DNA of 64,000 nt from Desertimonas sp963733085 (GTDB lineage Bacteria > Actinomycetota > Acidimicrobiia > Acidimicrobiales > Ilumatobacteraceae), in contig CAVTBY010000003.1 of NCBI GenBank assembly GCA_963733085.1, positions 186,001 through 250,000 of the forward strand. Reading direction: 5' to 3'. Below, one piece after another: positions 1-8,803 of the stretch. Position 1 is the first letter of the stretch, and every line of letters begins with the position of its first letter. The notes under the pieces were generated by a model. That model was not told where the DNA came from and made no database searches. It worked only from the letters and a program-made list of their open reading frames with translations. A program made the position numbers and the translations under genes.

Positions 1-1099
1 TAGGCGATCAACCGCTCGCGTTCCAGGACCCCAACCACGTCGTTGTTGAGTCCGCCCGTCGTCGTCGTACCCACGAGCACGACGGACCGGCGGTCGCCGG
101 GCGTGATGAGCTCGGACTCCAGCCAGGCACGGATGGCGGCCTCGTCACAGCCGGTGTCCGTAACCGTGTGGATGACCGCGTTGTCGACGAAGGCGTTCAT
201 GGCGCTATCGACGTCGACGACAGCCGGTTTGGATCCCTCCATGTCACCGGACTCGCCCGTACCGACGATGGGGGCGGACTCCCACTGGCCACGGCACACG
301 ATTTGAAGCTGGATCAGGTTTACGAACTCGGCCGGCACGTCCAGTTTCGTTTCACCGCTCCACAGCGTGAACAACCCCGCTATGAGGGCGTCTAACTCGT
401 CCGTACTGAGCGACCGGTCAGTAGTGACGAACGCTCGCTGAATGGCGTCCCTAGCCTCAGGGTCGCGCAGACTCTCCAGGTTGTAGCGCACGACGAGCTC
501 GCCGGGAATCTGGCGCTGATACGGGGCCAGGCTCGCGACGTAATCGCTGCGGATGGCGATCAGGAGGCGCAGCGTCTGGTTCAGCCGCAAGCCACGGGCC
601 ACGGACCGAAAGAACGGCGTGCGTAGGTGCCAGCTCCCCGGGAACCCAGAGAAGATTTCCTCGAACTGATCGAGCAGGAGCACGTAGCCGCCGGATCCAT
701 CTTTGCGGAGGCCCGCCATGGCGTTGACGAGGTCTGTTTCAGCGAGTGGCGTGCCCGTGGCCTGCCCGATGGCCGCCACGATGGCCGCCTCGAAGGGGTT
801 GCCGGCCGGTGTATCAACCGCGCGGGCGTGATCGGCGAACCGAACCGAAATGACGGTGAACCCATAGCGCTCGAGCGCGGGCTGCAATCCGGCATTGATC
901 AGCGACGATTTCCCCGTGCCGGACGGCGCGTCCATGACGATCGCGCTCGTTGACAGAACGAGGGACGTCAGCTCGTCGATCTCTTCCTGGCGACCGAAAA
1001 GAATTTGTGCTCCTCCGTAAGGTACGGTTTCGGCCCGGGAAAAGGGTTCGTCCGGGCAGGCGCCGTCGACGAAGCCGGTGCGTCACTCAGCGAAAGCAT
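1..1099 (-). CDS. STAND-family NTPase (nSTAND1-like), partial at window edge, one frameshift
   Basis: The N-terminus carries the PFPGPKPYLTEEHKFF element that opens nSTAND1 proteins. A P-loop GTGKSS follows, then a Walker B stretch LLLDQFEEIF. These are STAND ATPase hallmarks, a class that senses an invader or signal and switches on an effector. The start ATG at 1097-1099 overlaps the stop of the SIR2 gene by 17 bases, so the two are translationally linked. Homology leaves the start frame near 996, at a TTTT run, and resumes one base out as FGRQEEIDEL, which is the expected continuation; a missing base is likely. After the shift the frame stays open to position 1, so the sensor C-terminus lies outside the window. 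Inference: regulatory partner of the SIR2 effector in an Avs-like defence module. The family call is firm; the defence role is inferred. Confidence 0.72.
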
Positions 1100-2024
1100 C
1101 GACTGGCGTCCCGGACGAGTCGGGCGTTGCCTCGGCGGCCACGCGGTTGTGGAGTTCGGCAAGGAACTCAGCTGCCGTTCCCCAATGAACCCGGATGGCT
1201 GTGAGGCCGAGGTAGTCAGAGAGGAACTTCATCGCCGCCTCCCGTTTGTCAGGATCAAACTGTCCCTCTTCGGGTGGTAGCTGGATGCTGACGCTGAAGG
1301 CCTGTTCAGCGCGGAGCAGCTTCTGCTGTTTCATGAGGTGGCGCATCAGCACCCTGAAATTCCAGTCCGCCAAGCTGTAGCCGACGAACAGAAGGGTCGT
1401 CGTGCCCAACGCCCGGCGGACCCAGTGGGGCAGGACCGGCACCTCTTTGGGACCTCGGTTGGCCAGACTCACCATGAAATCGACGTAGTCGTCCTCGGTC
1501 ACGAGCATCGACGATGGGACGCTCACGTGGCCATGGAGGTGGAACACAAGCGGCTCGGCGGGGGTGGGCTCGTCGGTCCGGTACTTGCCGAGACTCTCGA
1601 TCAGGCGGTCGTGCCATCGGCAAATCTCCATCCGGACGGACTGCTTGGTCCGAAACACCACCGCCCGTCCCATGAACTCGTCGTAGTTGGTTGTGATGTA
1701 GATCGGAAGGTCCAGATCGGCAAGCCGTTTGAAGTTGAGCGGGACACCGGATTGATCCTCTGCGGCGAAGAGCTGCTGCCCTTGCATGATGCGGGCCCTA
1801 ACCTTCCGGCGGGCATAGTCCGGCTGATAGGTGGTAGCCATGTATTGGGCGACGCGGGGCAGATTGTCGTCGTCTGAAAGTGGGTATTTGCAGGCCTTGG
1901 CGAGTTCCTGCGCGAGCGGACCACCGGCGGGCAGGTGCGGTACGGCCACGCCCGCGCCTAGGAACGGCGTGCACGTTTTGGCCGAGATGCTCTCGACCAA
2001 GGTTTGCCAGTCAGTGTCGTCCAT
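1083..2024 (-). CDS. SIR2-like NAD-binding domain protein (SIR2_2 type)
   Basis: A 313-residue protein with the SIR2 Rossmann signatures in order: FLGAGVA near the N-terminus, TTNYD at about residue 112, HLHG with the expected catalytic His at about residue 166, and VGYSLADWN at about residue 220. No signal peptide or membrane segment is seen. SIR2 domains of this sort in bacterial immunity (Thoeris ThsA, DSR, Avs SIR2-STAND) hydrolyse NAD and cause abortive infection. The gene sits between a membrane protein and a STAND ATPase on the same strand and overlaps the latter, which argues for a two-component version of the SIR2-STAND architecture. It could instead be a stand-alone SIR2_2 protein of another role. 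The fold call is strong and the defence function is an inference from context. Confidence 0.82.
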   Translation of the reverse strand: MDDTDWQTLVESISAKTCTPFLGAGVAVPHLPAGGPLAQELAKACKYPLSDDDNLPRVAQYMATTYQPDYARRKVRARIMQGQQLFAAEDQSGVPLNFKRLADLDLPIYITTNYDEFMGRAVVFRTKQSVRMEICRWHDRLIESLGKYRTDEPTPAEPLVFHLHGHVSVPSSMLVTEDDYVDFMVSLANRGPKEVPVLPHWVRRALGTTTLLFVGYSLADWNFRVLMRHLMKQQKLLRAEQAFSVSIQLPPEEGQFDPDKREAAMKFLSDYLGLTAIRVHWGTAAEFLAELHNRVAAEATPDSSGTPVDAFAE

Positions 2025-2155
2025 CGGGAATCCTCTCCCTGGTGACGAGTCGCCGAAGCGTAGTCAGATACACCTCTGGCGGGTTCGCCAATTTCGGCCA
2101 GAGGCTCGGCCGCCGGCCAGCTCGGCCCGGCTGTTCAGCGGGCGGCTGAAGGCCT

Positions 2156-2954
2156 TCAGCTAATGGTAGGAGCGGTGATGTCGGCAGATCCTTGAGATGT
2201 GAACAACCGTAAGGTCGGGGTAGTAGCCAACTCGTCGATGAGGTCCTCGACGTCTAGCTCGAGGCGTTCGGCCGCGATTGTGGTTGGGGTGTGAGCGACG
2301 GCGCCGATCACGATCTTCGGATCGGCGCCGAGGTTCGTGCCCTCAACGATCAGGCGTCGACGGCCGCCCTCAGCCACGAGGATCGAGCTGCCGACAACGA
2401 TCGGCCCGGGCCGCACGAGGGGATCTTCCTGCTTCGCATCCTTGCCAAACGCCGCGGTGAAGACCCGCTCGAGTTGATCCACGGCACGATTCGGAAAACA
2501 TGCCGGCCAGACCGGCCAGGGCGGCGACACCGAGGGGAGACACCTCCTCGCTCGCTGACGTCGTGGGAACGAGACCAGCCCGCACCACGAGATACAGAAT
2601 GACGGCAAGCGCCGCAGCAATGGGGGCGCGAGCCAGGTACCACGGTACCCACGACAACACGAGCGTCTTGTTGCCGTGGTACTTCACATAGGAGCTCGCG
2701 GCCAGAACGAAGCTGCCGACCACGGCGGCCGACATCGCGAGAAGAAGGATGATCACATCCGTACTGAGAGTGTCGTGCCACCACAGATAGTCGAAGCTTG
2801 GCCGAACCGTGGGAGCCTCCGAGAGGAGGTCGATGCACTCGAGCAGGAGCGTGATCGCGAGTGCAAGCTCGACGACGGTGACGATCGCGAGGGAGATGGA
2901 CGCCACCACCCTTCCCTTCGTCCCCGCGGTCTCACTTGAGGTCGTAGCCGCCAT
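2156..2954 (-). CDS. Membrane protein of unknown function with frameshift
   Basis: From ATG 2954 the first ~155 residues contain about four hydrophobic segments, near residues 17-37, 63-85, 95-112 and 120-140. The reading frame changes at an A/T run near 2495. The downstream frame then gives a soluble tail with phrases such as PGPIVVGSSILV and LIVEGTNLGADPKIVIG, ending at 2156. Both halves look protein-like and join naturally, so a single-base error is more likely than two genes. No family was recognised. It lies 131 bases upstream of the SIR2 gene on the same strand, and could be a membrane-associated part of that cassette or an unrelated neighbour. Confidence 0.5.
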
Positions 2955-2971
2955 GGCCCGTCCCTCCACAT

Positions 2972-3501
2972 GGTTCCACGAAGCTGTCCGAGACTAGGCA
3001 GTTCGCATGGCGCAGCGAGGCGCAATAATCGACGGCTGAGGTCCTCCTCCTCGGGTTCCTATGGGCTCGACCGAGGCGCCGGCAAGCGCGCTGGCCCTGG
3101 AAGCGGGCAGCTTGCTGAGCGTTTCGACGGCCCGGCGATCCATCGCGACGACGATCACCGCAACCATTGGGTGTGTAGGGGACGATTCGGTCCCCCTGGC
3201 ACCCATCGGTTGCGGCATGACCACGCACGCACGCAAGTTCATGCACACGGGCGATCAAATCGGGCGCGACGCCCGGGTGCGTCCGCTTTCCAGAGCCATA
3301 CAACCGTGACGCAGAGAGCGGCCGACCCATGGAAACCCGAGGAGAACCCCGTTGCCTGCTGCGGGCCAGCGTGAACCCGACGGTCGGCTTGCGCCTCGAG
3401 AACCTCGGCCGCACCGGATGACTCCGGGTGACGAAAAGACTCGCCGATATCTGAGGACGGACCCGCCCGTGAGGTGCCGGCTGCACCTCAGCGGCGAGCG
3501 T
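2972..3501. other. Gene-poor stretch
   Basis: About 530 bases between the membrane protein and the LacI gene. Open frames here on either strand (for example minus 2994-3248, and a 30-codon plus ORF from 3329) have no recognisable domain. Their composition is that of shadow frames. No tRNA, transposon end or clear hairpin was seen. A contig join within this stretch cannot be excluded. Confidence 0.4.
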
Positions 3502-4539
3502 CTACGCGGAGGCACGAATCACGAGATGTGTCGGCAGGATCAGCGACTTGCGCTCGTCGTGCCCATCGATCGCCGCGACGGTGAGGCGGGCGAGCTGCTT
3601 GCCCTGGTCGACCGTCTGCTGCGCCACCGTCGTCAGCGGGGGGTCATAGCGCGCTGGCGCCTCGCCTTCGTCGCCGAACCCGATGACGGCGACGTCATCG
3701 GGCACCATGCGTCCGGCCTCCTTGAGCGCCCGCAGCACGCCGGCAGCAACGACGTCCGAAGCGGCGATGACGGCATCGAACGGCGTGTCATTGGACAGCA
3801 GATGCTGCGTCGCCGCGTTCGCGCTGGCTTCGGTGTAGTCGGTCGACAGGACGAGGTCGCGGTCGGCAGCGAGCCCGACGCTGGCCAGGCCCTTCTTGTA
3901 GCCGCGGAGCCGGTCGGTGGCCGAACGCATCGCCGGAACGCCGTTGACCATCGCAATGCGCCGCCGTCCGGTCTCGTAGAGGTAGCGAACTGCCTGTGCC
4001 GCCCCGCCTGCGTTGTCGGCATCCACGAATGTGCAGTCCGTGGCCTCGAACGGGCGGCCGATGTAGACCATCGGAACCCCGAGCCCGTACAGGGTGGTGC
4101 CGAGCGGGTCACCCTTCGGGGGGGCGATCACCATCACGCCGTCGAGGTGCCCTCCAGCGACGTAGTGCTCGAGCCACACGCGATCGTGCGCCGAGCGGGC
4201 AACGACGACGACCACGTGGAAGCGGGTCGCCGTGAGCGTCTCGACGACACCGTGCATCAGGGCGCCGAAGTAGGGCTCACCGAACACCCGGCGCTGCTCT
4301 TCGGCGACGATCAACCCGACCGTGTCGGACCTGGTCGTGGCGAGCTGACGGGCGGCGAGGTTGGGAAGGTACCCGGTGACGGCGATGGCTTCGCGAACGG
4401 CTTGTTCGAGCTCGGGGCTCACCGGCGTGGCGTTGCGCACGACTCGCGACACCGTCGACGGCGACACCCCGGCGTGGGCAGCGACGTCGGCAAGCGTCGC
4501 CCGCCCGCCCCGGCGGGACATCATCGGCCGTTCGGCCAT
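3502..4539 (-). CDS. LacI-family transcriptional regulator
   Basis: About 345 residues from ATG 4539. The N-terminal helix-turn-helix and hinge read ATLADVAAHAGVSPSTVSRV, a textbook LacI DNA-binding domain. A periplasmic-binding-protein-like sensor domain fills the rest and ends in LPTHLVIRASA. The start is only 7 bases after the stop of the upstream GH1 gene, so it is the last gene of the sugar operon that begins near 11145. An earlier ATG in the same frame lies inside the GH1 gene and was rejected because the HTH would be preceded by non-homologous sequence. LacI proteins usually bind CG-centred palindromes and release on sugar binding. The twin palindromes at 11274-11321 in front of this operon are the obvious target (inference). 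Confidence 0.9.
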   Translation of the reverse strand: MAERPMMSRRGGRATLADVAAHAGVSPSTVSRVVRNATPVSPELEQAVREAIAVTGYLPNLAARQLATTRSDTVGLIVAEEQRRVFGEPYFGALMHGVVETLTATRFHVVVVVARSAHDRVWLEHYVAGGHLDGVMVIAPPKGDPLGTTLYGLGVPMVYIGRPFEATDCTFVDADNAGGAAQAVRYLYETGRRRIAMVNGVPAMRSATDRLRGYKKGLASVGLAADRDLVLSTDYTEASANAATQHLLSNDTPFDAVIAASDVVAAGVLRALKEAGRMVPDDVAVIGFGDEGEAPARYDPPLTTVAQQTVDQGKQLARLTVAAIDGHDERKSLILPTHLVIRASA

Positions 4540-4546
4540 CGCTCCG

Positions 4547-5959
4547 TCATGGTGAGCTGAGCCCGTTGGCCGCGGCAACGCCGGCCAGCCACCTTCCGCT
4601 GTCCTTGATTGTGCGCTGCTGCGTGGCGAAGTCGACATGAACGACACCAAAACGCCTGTCGAACCCCCACGACCATTCGAAGTTGTCGATCAGCGTCCAT
4701 ACGAAGTAGCCGCGCAGGTCGACGCCGTCGTCGATGGCCATCCGGGCGGCCCGGAAGTGGGCATCGAGGTAGGCGGTCCGGTCGGTGTCGTGCACCTCGC
4801 CATCGGAGGTCACCTCGTCTACGAAGGCGGCCCCGTTCTCGGTGACGTACAGCGGCGGAGCGTCGTATTCGTCAGTGACTCGACGGAGCACGTCGTAGAG
4901 GCCGGTCGGATCGATCTCCCAACCCATCCGCGTCTTCGGCTTGCCGGTATCGAGCTTCTCGACGTCGCTTGCCCCGACCCAGGCGGGCTCGCGCCGAGCG
5001 CCGCCACTCGCATCGCCCGCACGGGCGGCGCGCACGACGTGGCGGCTGTAGTAGTTGACGCCGAGGAAGTCGATCGCCGAGGCAATCGCCGCGGAGTCGC
5101 CGTCGGCAATGAAGGCGCTGCCCGCGATCGGTTCGAGATCGCCGCGCACGTCGTCGGGATACTGCCCACGCAGCACCGGGTCGAGGAACAGCCGGTTGGA
5201 CAGCCCGTCGACACGGCGTGCCGCGTCCGCGTCGTCGGCGTCATCAGAGACACTCGTGACGGGGTAGAGGTTGAGCGTGATCCCGTAGTGCTGCTCAGGC
5301 CGGGCCTCGCGCATCGCCGCAACCGCCGTTCCGTGGCCGAGGAGCAGATGATGTGCCGCGGCAACCGAGGCGGCGGGCTCGGCGCGGCCGGGGGCGTGAT
5401 GTCCCGACGCGTATCCGAGGAATGCCGAGCACCACGGCTCGTTGAGCGTCGTCCAGTCGTCGACGCGGTCGGCGAGTCGTTCGTGGACGGCGACGGCGTA
5501 GTCGGCGAACCGCAGCGCGGTGTCACGGACCGGCCAGCCGCCGGCCTCCTCCAGGGCCTGCGGCAGGTCCCAGTGGTACAGCGTGACCCAGGGCCGGATG
5601 CCGGCACCGAGCAACTCGTCGACGAGCCGCTCGTAGAACCCCAGGCCATCGATTGACAGCGGCCCGGCGCCGTCTGGCTGCAGGCGCGGCCACGCGAGCG
5701 AGAAGCGGTAGGCGTTGAGCCCGAGCTCACGCATCAGAGCCACATCCTCGCGATAGCGGTGGTAGTGGTCAGCGGCGACGTCACCAGTGTCACCGTTGAG
5801 GATGCGCCCGGGCGTGTGGGCGAAGCGGTCCCAGATCGACTCACCGCGTCCGCCCTCGTCGACGCCGCCCTCGATCTGGTAGCTCGCCGTGGCGGTTCCC
5901 CAGAGGAAGCCGCTCGGAAAGGTGTTCGTCGCGGAGTGTTCGGCGGAGGTGACGGTCAT
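4547..5959 (-). CDS. GH1 beta-glucosidase
   Basis: 470 residues, the usual length for glycoside hydrolase family 1. The N-terminal signature FPSGFLWGTATASYQIEGG is present. The acid/base glutamate sits in TLNEPWC at about residue 167, and the nucleophile glutamate in YVTENGAAF at about residue 367. The late segment WTLIDNFEWSWGF is the typical GH1 C-terminal motif. No signal peptide is visible, so it should hydrolyse an imported beta-glucoside or related disaccharide in the cytoplasm. It lies between an aldo/keto reductase and the LacI gene on the same strand, which ties it to the ABC importer upstream. Family and activity class are sure; the exact substrate is not. Confidence 0.93.
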   Translation of the reverse strand: MTVTSAEHSATNTFPSGFLWGTATASYQIEGGVDEGGRGESIWDRFAHTPGRILNGDTGDVAADHYHRYREDVALMRELGLNAYRFSLAWPRLQPDGAGPLSIDGLGFYERLVDELLGAGIRPWVTLYHWDLPQALEEAGGWPVRDTALRFADYAVAVHERLADRVDDWTTLNEPWCSAFLGYASGHHAPGRAEPAASVAAAHHLLLGHGTAVAAMREARPEQHYGITLNLYPVTSVSDDADDADAARRVDGLSNRLFLDPVLRGQYPDDVRGDLEPIAGSAFIADGDSAAIASAIDFLGVNYYSRHVVRAARAGDASGGARREPAWVGASDVEKLDTGKPKTRMGWEIDPTGLYDVLRRVTDEYDAPPLYVTENGAAFVDEVTSDGEVHDTDRTAYLDAHFRAARMAIDDGVDLRGYFVWTLIDNFEWSWGFDRRFGVVHVDFATQQRTIKDSGRWLAGVAAANGLSSP

Positions 5960-5992
5960 CGGTCAACCTTTCTGTCGGAGGTGGGAGGAGCG

Positions 5993-6937
5993 TCACCAGA
6001 GCCAGTTACCGGACGGCGGCAGGTGGCGTTCGACCTTGGTCCACAGCTCCTCGGGGATTTGCCACTCGGCGAGACGGACGGTCTCGTCGACGCGCTCGGC
6101 CCTGGAGAAGCCGACGAGCGTTGAGCTGATCCGTTCGTCGCGCTGCGAGAACTGCATCGCCGCGGCGGCGAGCGGCACGTTGTAGGCGCTGCAAACCTCC
6201 TCGATCGCGGTGATCGCCTCGAGGGTTTCCGGCGATGCCTCGCGGTAGCCGTAGCGCGTCGACCGCGACGTCCCAATAGCGAGGATGCCGCCGCCGAGGA
6301 CAGCGGCGTTGACGACGGCGACGCCTCGCTCCCGGGCACTCGTGATCATGTCGTCGGCGGAGCGATCGACGAGGGAGTAGCGGCTGTGCGTGAGTAGCAC
6401 GTCAAATGCCCCGGTTTCGACGAACCGACGCATCATCTCGATCTCGCCACCGGCGACGCCGATGACGTCGGCGAGCCCCTCGTCCTTGAGGCGCGTCAAC
6501 TCGGCGACTGCGCCCTTTGGCGCCATCGCCTCGTCGAACGTCATGGCGAACTCGGGATCGTGGAGGAACAGCAGCTGGATGCGGTCGAGTCCGAGCCGTT
6601 GCATGCTCTCCTCGAACGACCGACGACACGCGAGCACCGTCGAACGAGCCATCAGCGCCGGCATCGACCTTCGTCGCCAGCACGAAGCCGGCGCGGCAGG
6701 CCGCCGGCCGCGGCAAGCGCCTCGCCGATTCGTCGCTCGCTCTCACCGCCGCTGTAAGCGTTCGACGTGTCGAGGAAGGTGATCGGCCCGGCCAGGATGC
6801 GCCGCACCGTGGCGACGCCCTCGTCGGCACCGACGTCGTCGGCCGAAGTTGTCCGGCATGCTGCCGAGCGGCCCGCCGCCGGCACCGATCGCCGACACGA
6901 CGAGTCCGGTCTCGCCGAGCGGGCGCAGCCAATTCAT
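5993..6937 (-). CDS. Aldo/keto reductase, interrupted by several frameshifts
   Basis: The protein can be followed through several frames. MNWLRPLGETGLVVSAIG starts at 6937, then FLDTSNAYSGGESERRIGEA carries the catalytic Asp and Tyr region. FVLATKVDA, with the catalytic Lys, follows, and LLFLHDPE and the rest run in frame from about 6660 to the stop at 5993. Changes of frame fall near 6840, 6700 and 6660. NADP-dependent oxidoreductases of this family reduce sugar aldehydes or ketones or oxidise sugar alcohols. The position between the VOC protein and the beta-glucosidase suggests a step in handling the imported sugar. Because each piece is well conserved, indel errors are more likely than pseudogenisation, but a broken gene cannot be excluded. 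Confidence 0.7.
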
Positions 6938-6988
6938 TGCGTTCCCCGGCCACGCAGGCCGTCATTGCGTTCCCCGGCCACGCAGGCC
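6934..6988. repeat. Tandem 27-bp repeat, two copies
   Basis: The 27-base unit that begins TCATTGCGTTCCCC occurs at 6934-6960 and again at 6962-6988, so the period is 28. The first copy contains the start codon of the aldo/keto reductase, read on the minus strand at 6935-6937. A GCTCGCTCGC-rich simple stretch follows to about 7030. This could be a real leader repeat or an assembly artefact. Confidence 0.7.
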
Positions 6989-7085
6989 GGTGCTTGCCGC
7001 TCGCTCGCTGGCGCTCGCTCGCTCGCAACGGTTGGCATGGCGCTCGGTCGCTCGCACCGGAGAACGCGCCGTGGGTCGCTGGTCA

Positions 7086-7952
7086 TCAGTCCGCGATCCT
7101 CAGCGGAAATCCTTCGCGGTCGAGCATCACCGGGCACGGCGAGTCGACGACGACGGTGGCCCCCCGTTGAGCCAGCCGCCCGACGACGTCGTCGACGGTC
7201 GCACCACCCGCCTCGCCGGCGTCGAAGCCGACATGGCGAAAACCGATCGTCGTGTCGGCCGCGTTCCATGGCGACGGCGACTTCTCGGCGGCGAACGTGA
7301 ACAGCTCGATCACGGTCTCGCCGGCGTGGAGGTAGGTGATCTCGAAGCCACGGGGGTCGTCTTCGAGGAACAGCTGGCCGCCGACGTCGAAGCCCAGCGC
7401 GCCGCGGTAGAAGTCGACGGTGGCGTCGTGGTCCCGCGCCGTCATCGCCACGTGGTCGAATGTCGGGCGCTCCGGGGCAGGGCGGGCGTGGACCTGTTCG
7501 ACGATGTCGGGGTTCCACACCTTGTGGTGGTCGAGGTGGCCCTGGATGAACTCGAGCAGGACGCCATCGGGATCGAAGAAGAAGGTGATGCGCACGTTGC
7601 CGGTGGCGTCGAGAGGCTCGAGGTGGAAGGGCACACCGGCCTCGTGGAGCAGCTCGGCGCGTTCGTCGAGACCGGTGACGGAGAACCCGAAGTGGCGGAA
7701 CCCGAGCTGCAGGTCGTCGGCGATCCAGCGCGACGGCTTCCCGTCCACGCGGTGCAGGCGGATGACCACCGGTCCGCCGTCGAGCCACGCCTCGTCGTCG
7801 TCGAGCTGTGGGTTGTCGATGACGGGCAGTTCGAGGTGGCGGGTGTAGAAGTCGACGGAACGGTCGAGGTCGGTGACATTGACGTCGACGAAGCGGATCG
7901 GGATCACAGGCACGGGGGCACTTCCTTGAGTCAGGGCGGGTGGCGGCGTCAT
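7086..7952 (-). CDS. Double VOC-domain protein (glyoxalase/extradiol dioxygenase superfamily)
   Basis: About 288 residues with two VOC repeats. The first starts IRFVDVNVTDLDRSVDFYTR and contains FRHFGFSV and LLEFIQGH. The second starts TFDHVAMTARDHDATVDFYR and contains FRHVGFD and VIELFTF. The His and Glu residues in these segments are the usual metal ligands. The start ATG 7952 overlaps the stop of the upstream permease as ATGA, so translation is coupled; the reading frame stays open far upstream, but only as a shadow of the permease. VOC enzymes include isomerases, lyases and dioxygenases. With a sugar ABC transporter, a reductase and a beta-glucosidase in one operon, a sugar isomerase or lyase role is possible but unproven. 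Confidence 0.8.
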   Translation of the reverse strand: MTPPPALTQGSAPVPVIPIRFVDVNVTDLDRSVDFYTRHLELPVIDNPQLDDDEAWLDGGPVVIRLHRVDGKPSRWIADDLQLGFRHFGFSVTGLDERAELLHEAGVPFHLEPLDATGNVRITFFFDPDGVLLEFIQGHLDHHKVWNPDIVEQVHARPAPERPTFDHVAMTARDHDATVDFYRGALGFDVGGQLFLEDDPRGFEITYLHAGETVIELFTFAAEKSPSPWNAADTTIGFRHVGFDAGEAGGATVDDVVGRLAQRGATVVVDSPCPVMLDREGFPLRIAD

Positions 7953-8803
7953 TTGATGGCACCGAGGGTGAGGCCGGCGACGAACTTCTTCTGCATCCGC
8001 ACGTAGACGATGATGACCGGCACGATGGCCATCGTCAGCGCGGCGGTGAGCAGGTTCCACGGCGTGTTGAACTGCCCGACGAGGTTGAACACGACGGGTT
8101 GCAGCGGGTGCTTGTCGGGGTCCTGGAGCAGCACGTTGGCGTAGAGGAACTCGTTCCACAGGGCGAGGAACTGGAGGATGACGACGGTGCCGACGCCGGC
8201 CTTGGCGAGCGGGAGCATGACCTTGCGGAAGATCTTCAGCTCGCTGGCGCCGTCGAGGCGGGCGGCCTCGATCAGGTCGTCGGGCAGGGTGGCGAAGAAC
8301 GAGCGCATCAGGAAGATCGAGAACGGCGACATCGAGCCGACGTAGACGAGGATCAGCCCGAGCGTCGTGTCGAGCAGGCCGAGGCGCTCGACCTGGAGGT
8401 ACAGCGGGATGACGAGCGACGTCGCCGGCATCGCCATCGTGCTGAGCAGCAGGATGTAGATCGTCCGCTTGAACGGGAAGCGCAACTTGGCGAAGGCGTA
8501 GCCGGCAGTGGTCGACAGCACCATGATCCCGGTCAGCGACAGGGCGGCGATGACGACGCTGTTGCGCAGGTGGTGGCCGAAGTTGGTCTCCCGCCAAGCC
8601 TCCGGGTAGGCGCCGAACTTGAAGTCCTCGGGGATGAACGGCCCGGTGAACACCGTGTTGCGGTCGCGCAGCGACGTCAGCACCATCCACACGAACGGGT
8701 AGAGGCTGATCACGGCGAGCACGGTCAGCGTGCTGAACCCAGCGATGCGGCTCGGCGCGAAGCGCTTCGGGCGCAGCCCCGCCGCGTACAGCGAACTAGA
8801 CAT
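7949..8803 (-). CDS. Carbohydrate ABC transporter permease (CUT1, MalG-like)
   Basis: 284 residues with about six membrane segments and the EAA loop EAARLDGASELKIFRKVMLP that contacts the ATPase. The C-terminus FVAGLTLGAIK is typical of MalG-type subunits. The gene overlaps the upstream permease by 8 bases and the downstream VOC gene by 4, placing it firmly in one operon. The reading frame is intact. No ATPase is encoded in this operon. A shared MsiK/UgpC-type ATPase, such as the one at 21141-22322, is the likely energy source, as is usual for actinobacterial CUT1 systems. Confidence 0.92.
   Translation of the reverse strand: MSSSLYAAGLRPKRFAPSRIAGFSTLTVLAVISLYPFVWMVLTSLRDRNTVFTGPFIPEDFKFGAYPEAWRETNFGHHLRNSVVIAALSLTGIMVLSTTAGYAFAKLRFPFKRTIYILLLSTMAMPATSLVIPLYLQVERLGLLDTTLGLILVYVGSMSPFSIFLMRSFFATLPDDLIEAARLDGASELKIFRKVMLPLAKAGVGTVVILQFLALWNEFLYANVLLQDPDKHPLQPVVFNLVGQFNTPWNLLTAALTMAIVPVIIVYVRMQKKFVAGLTLGAIK

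Noticed and set aside
2932..3486. 184-codon minus-strand frame in the 3 kb gap
   Set aside because: Arg-rich, no domain and it overlaps the membrane protein start; not supported as a gene.
7953..8690. N-terminal extension of the VOC protein
   Set aside because: The open frame upstream of 7952 runs through the MalG-like permease in another frame and is rich in Arg/His/Pro; the real start is the ATG in the ATGA overlap.
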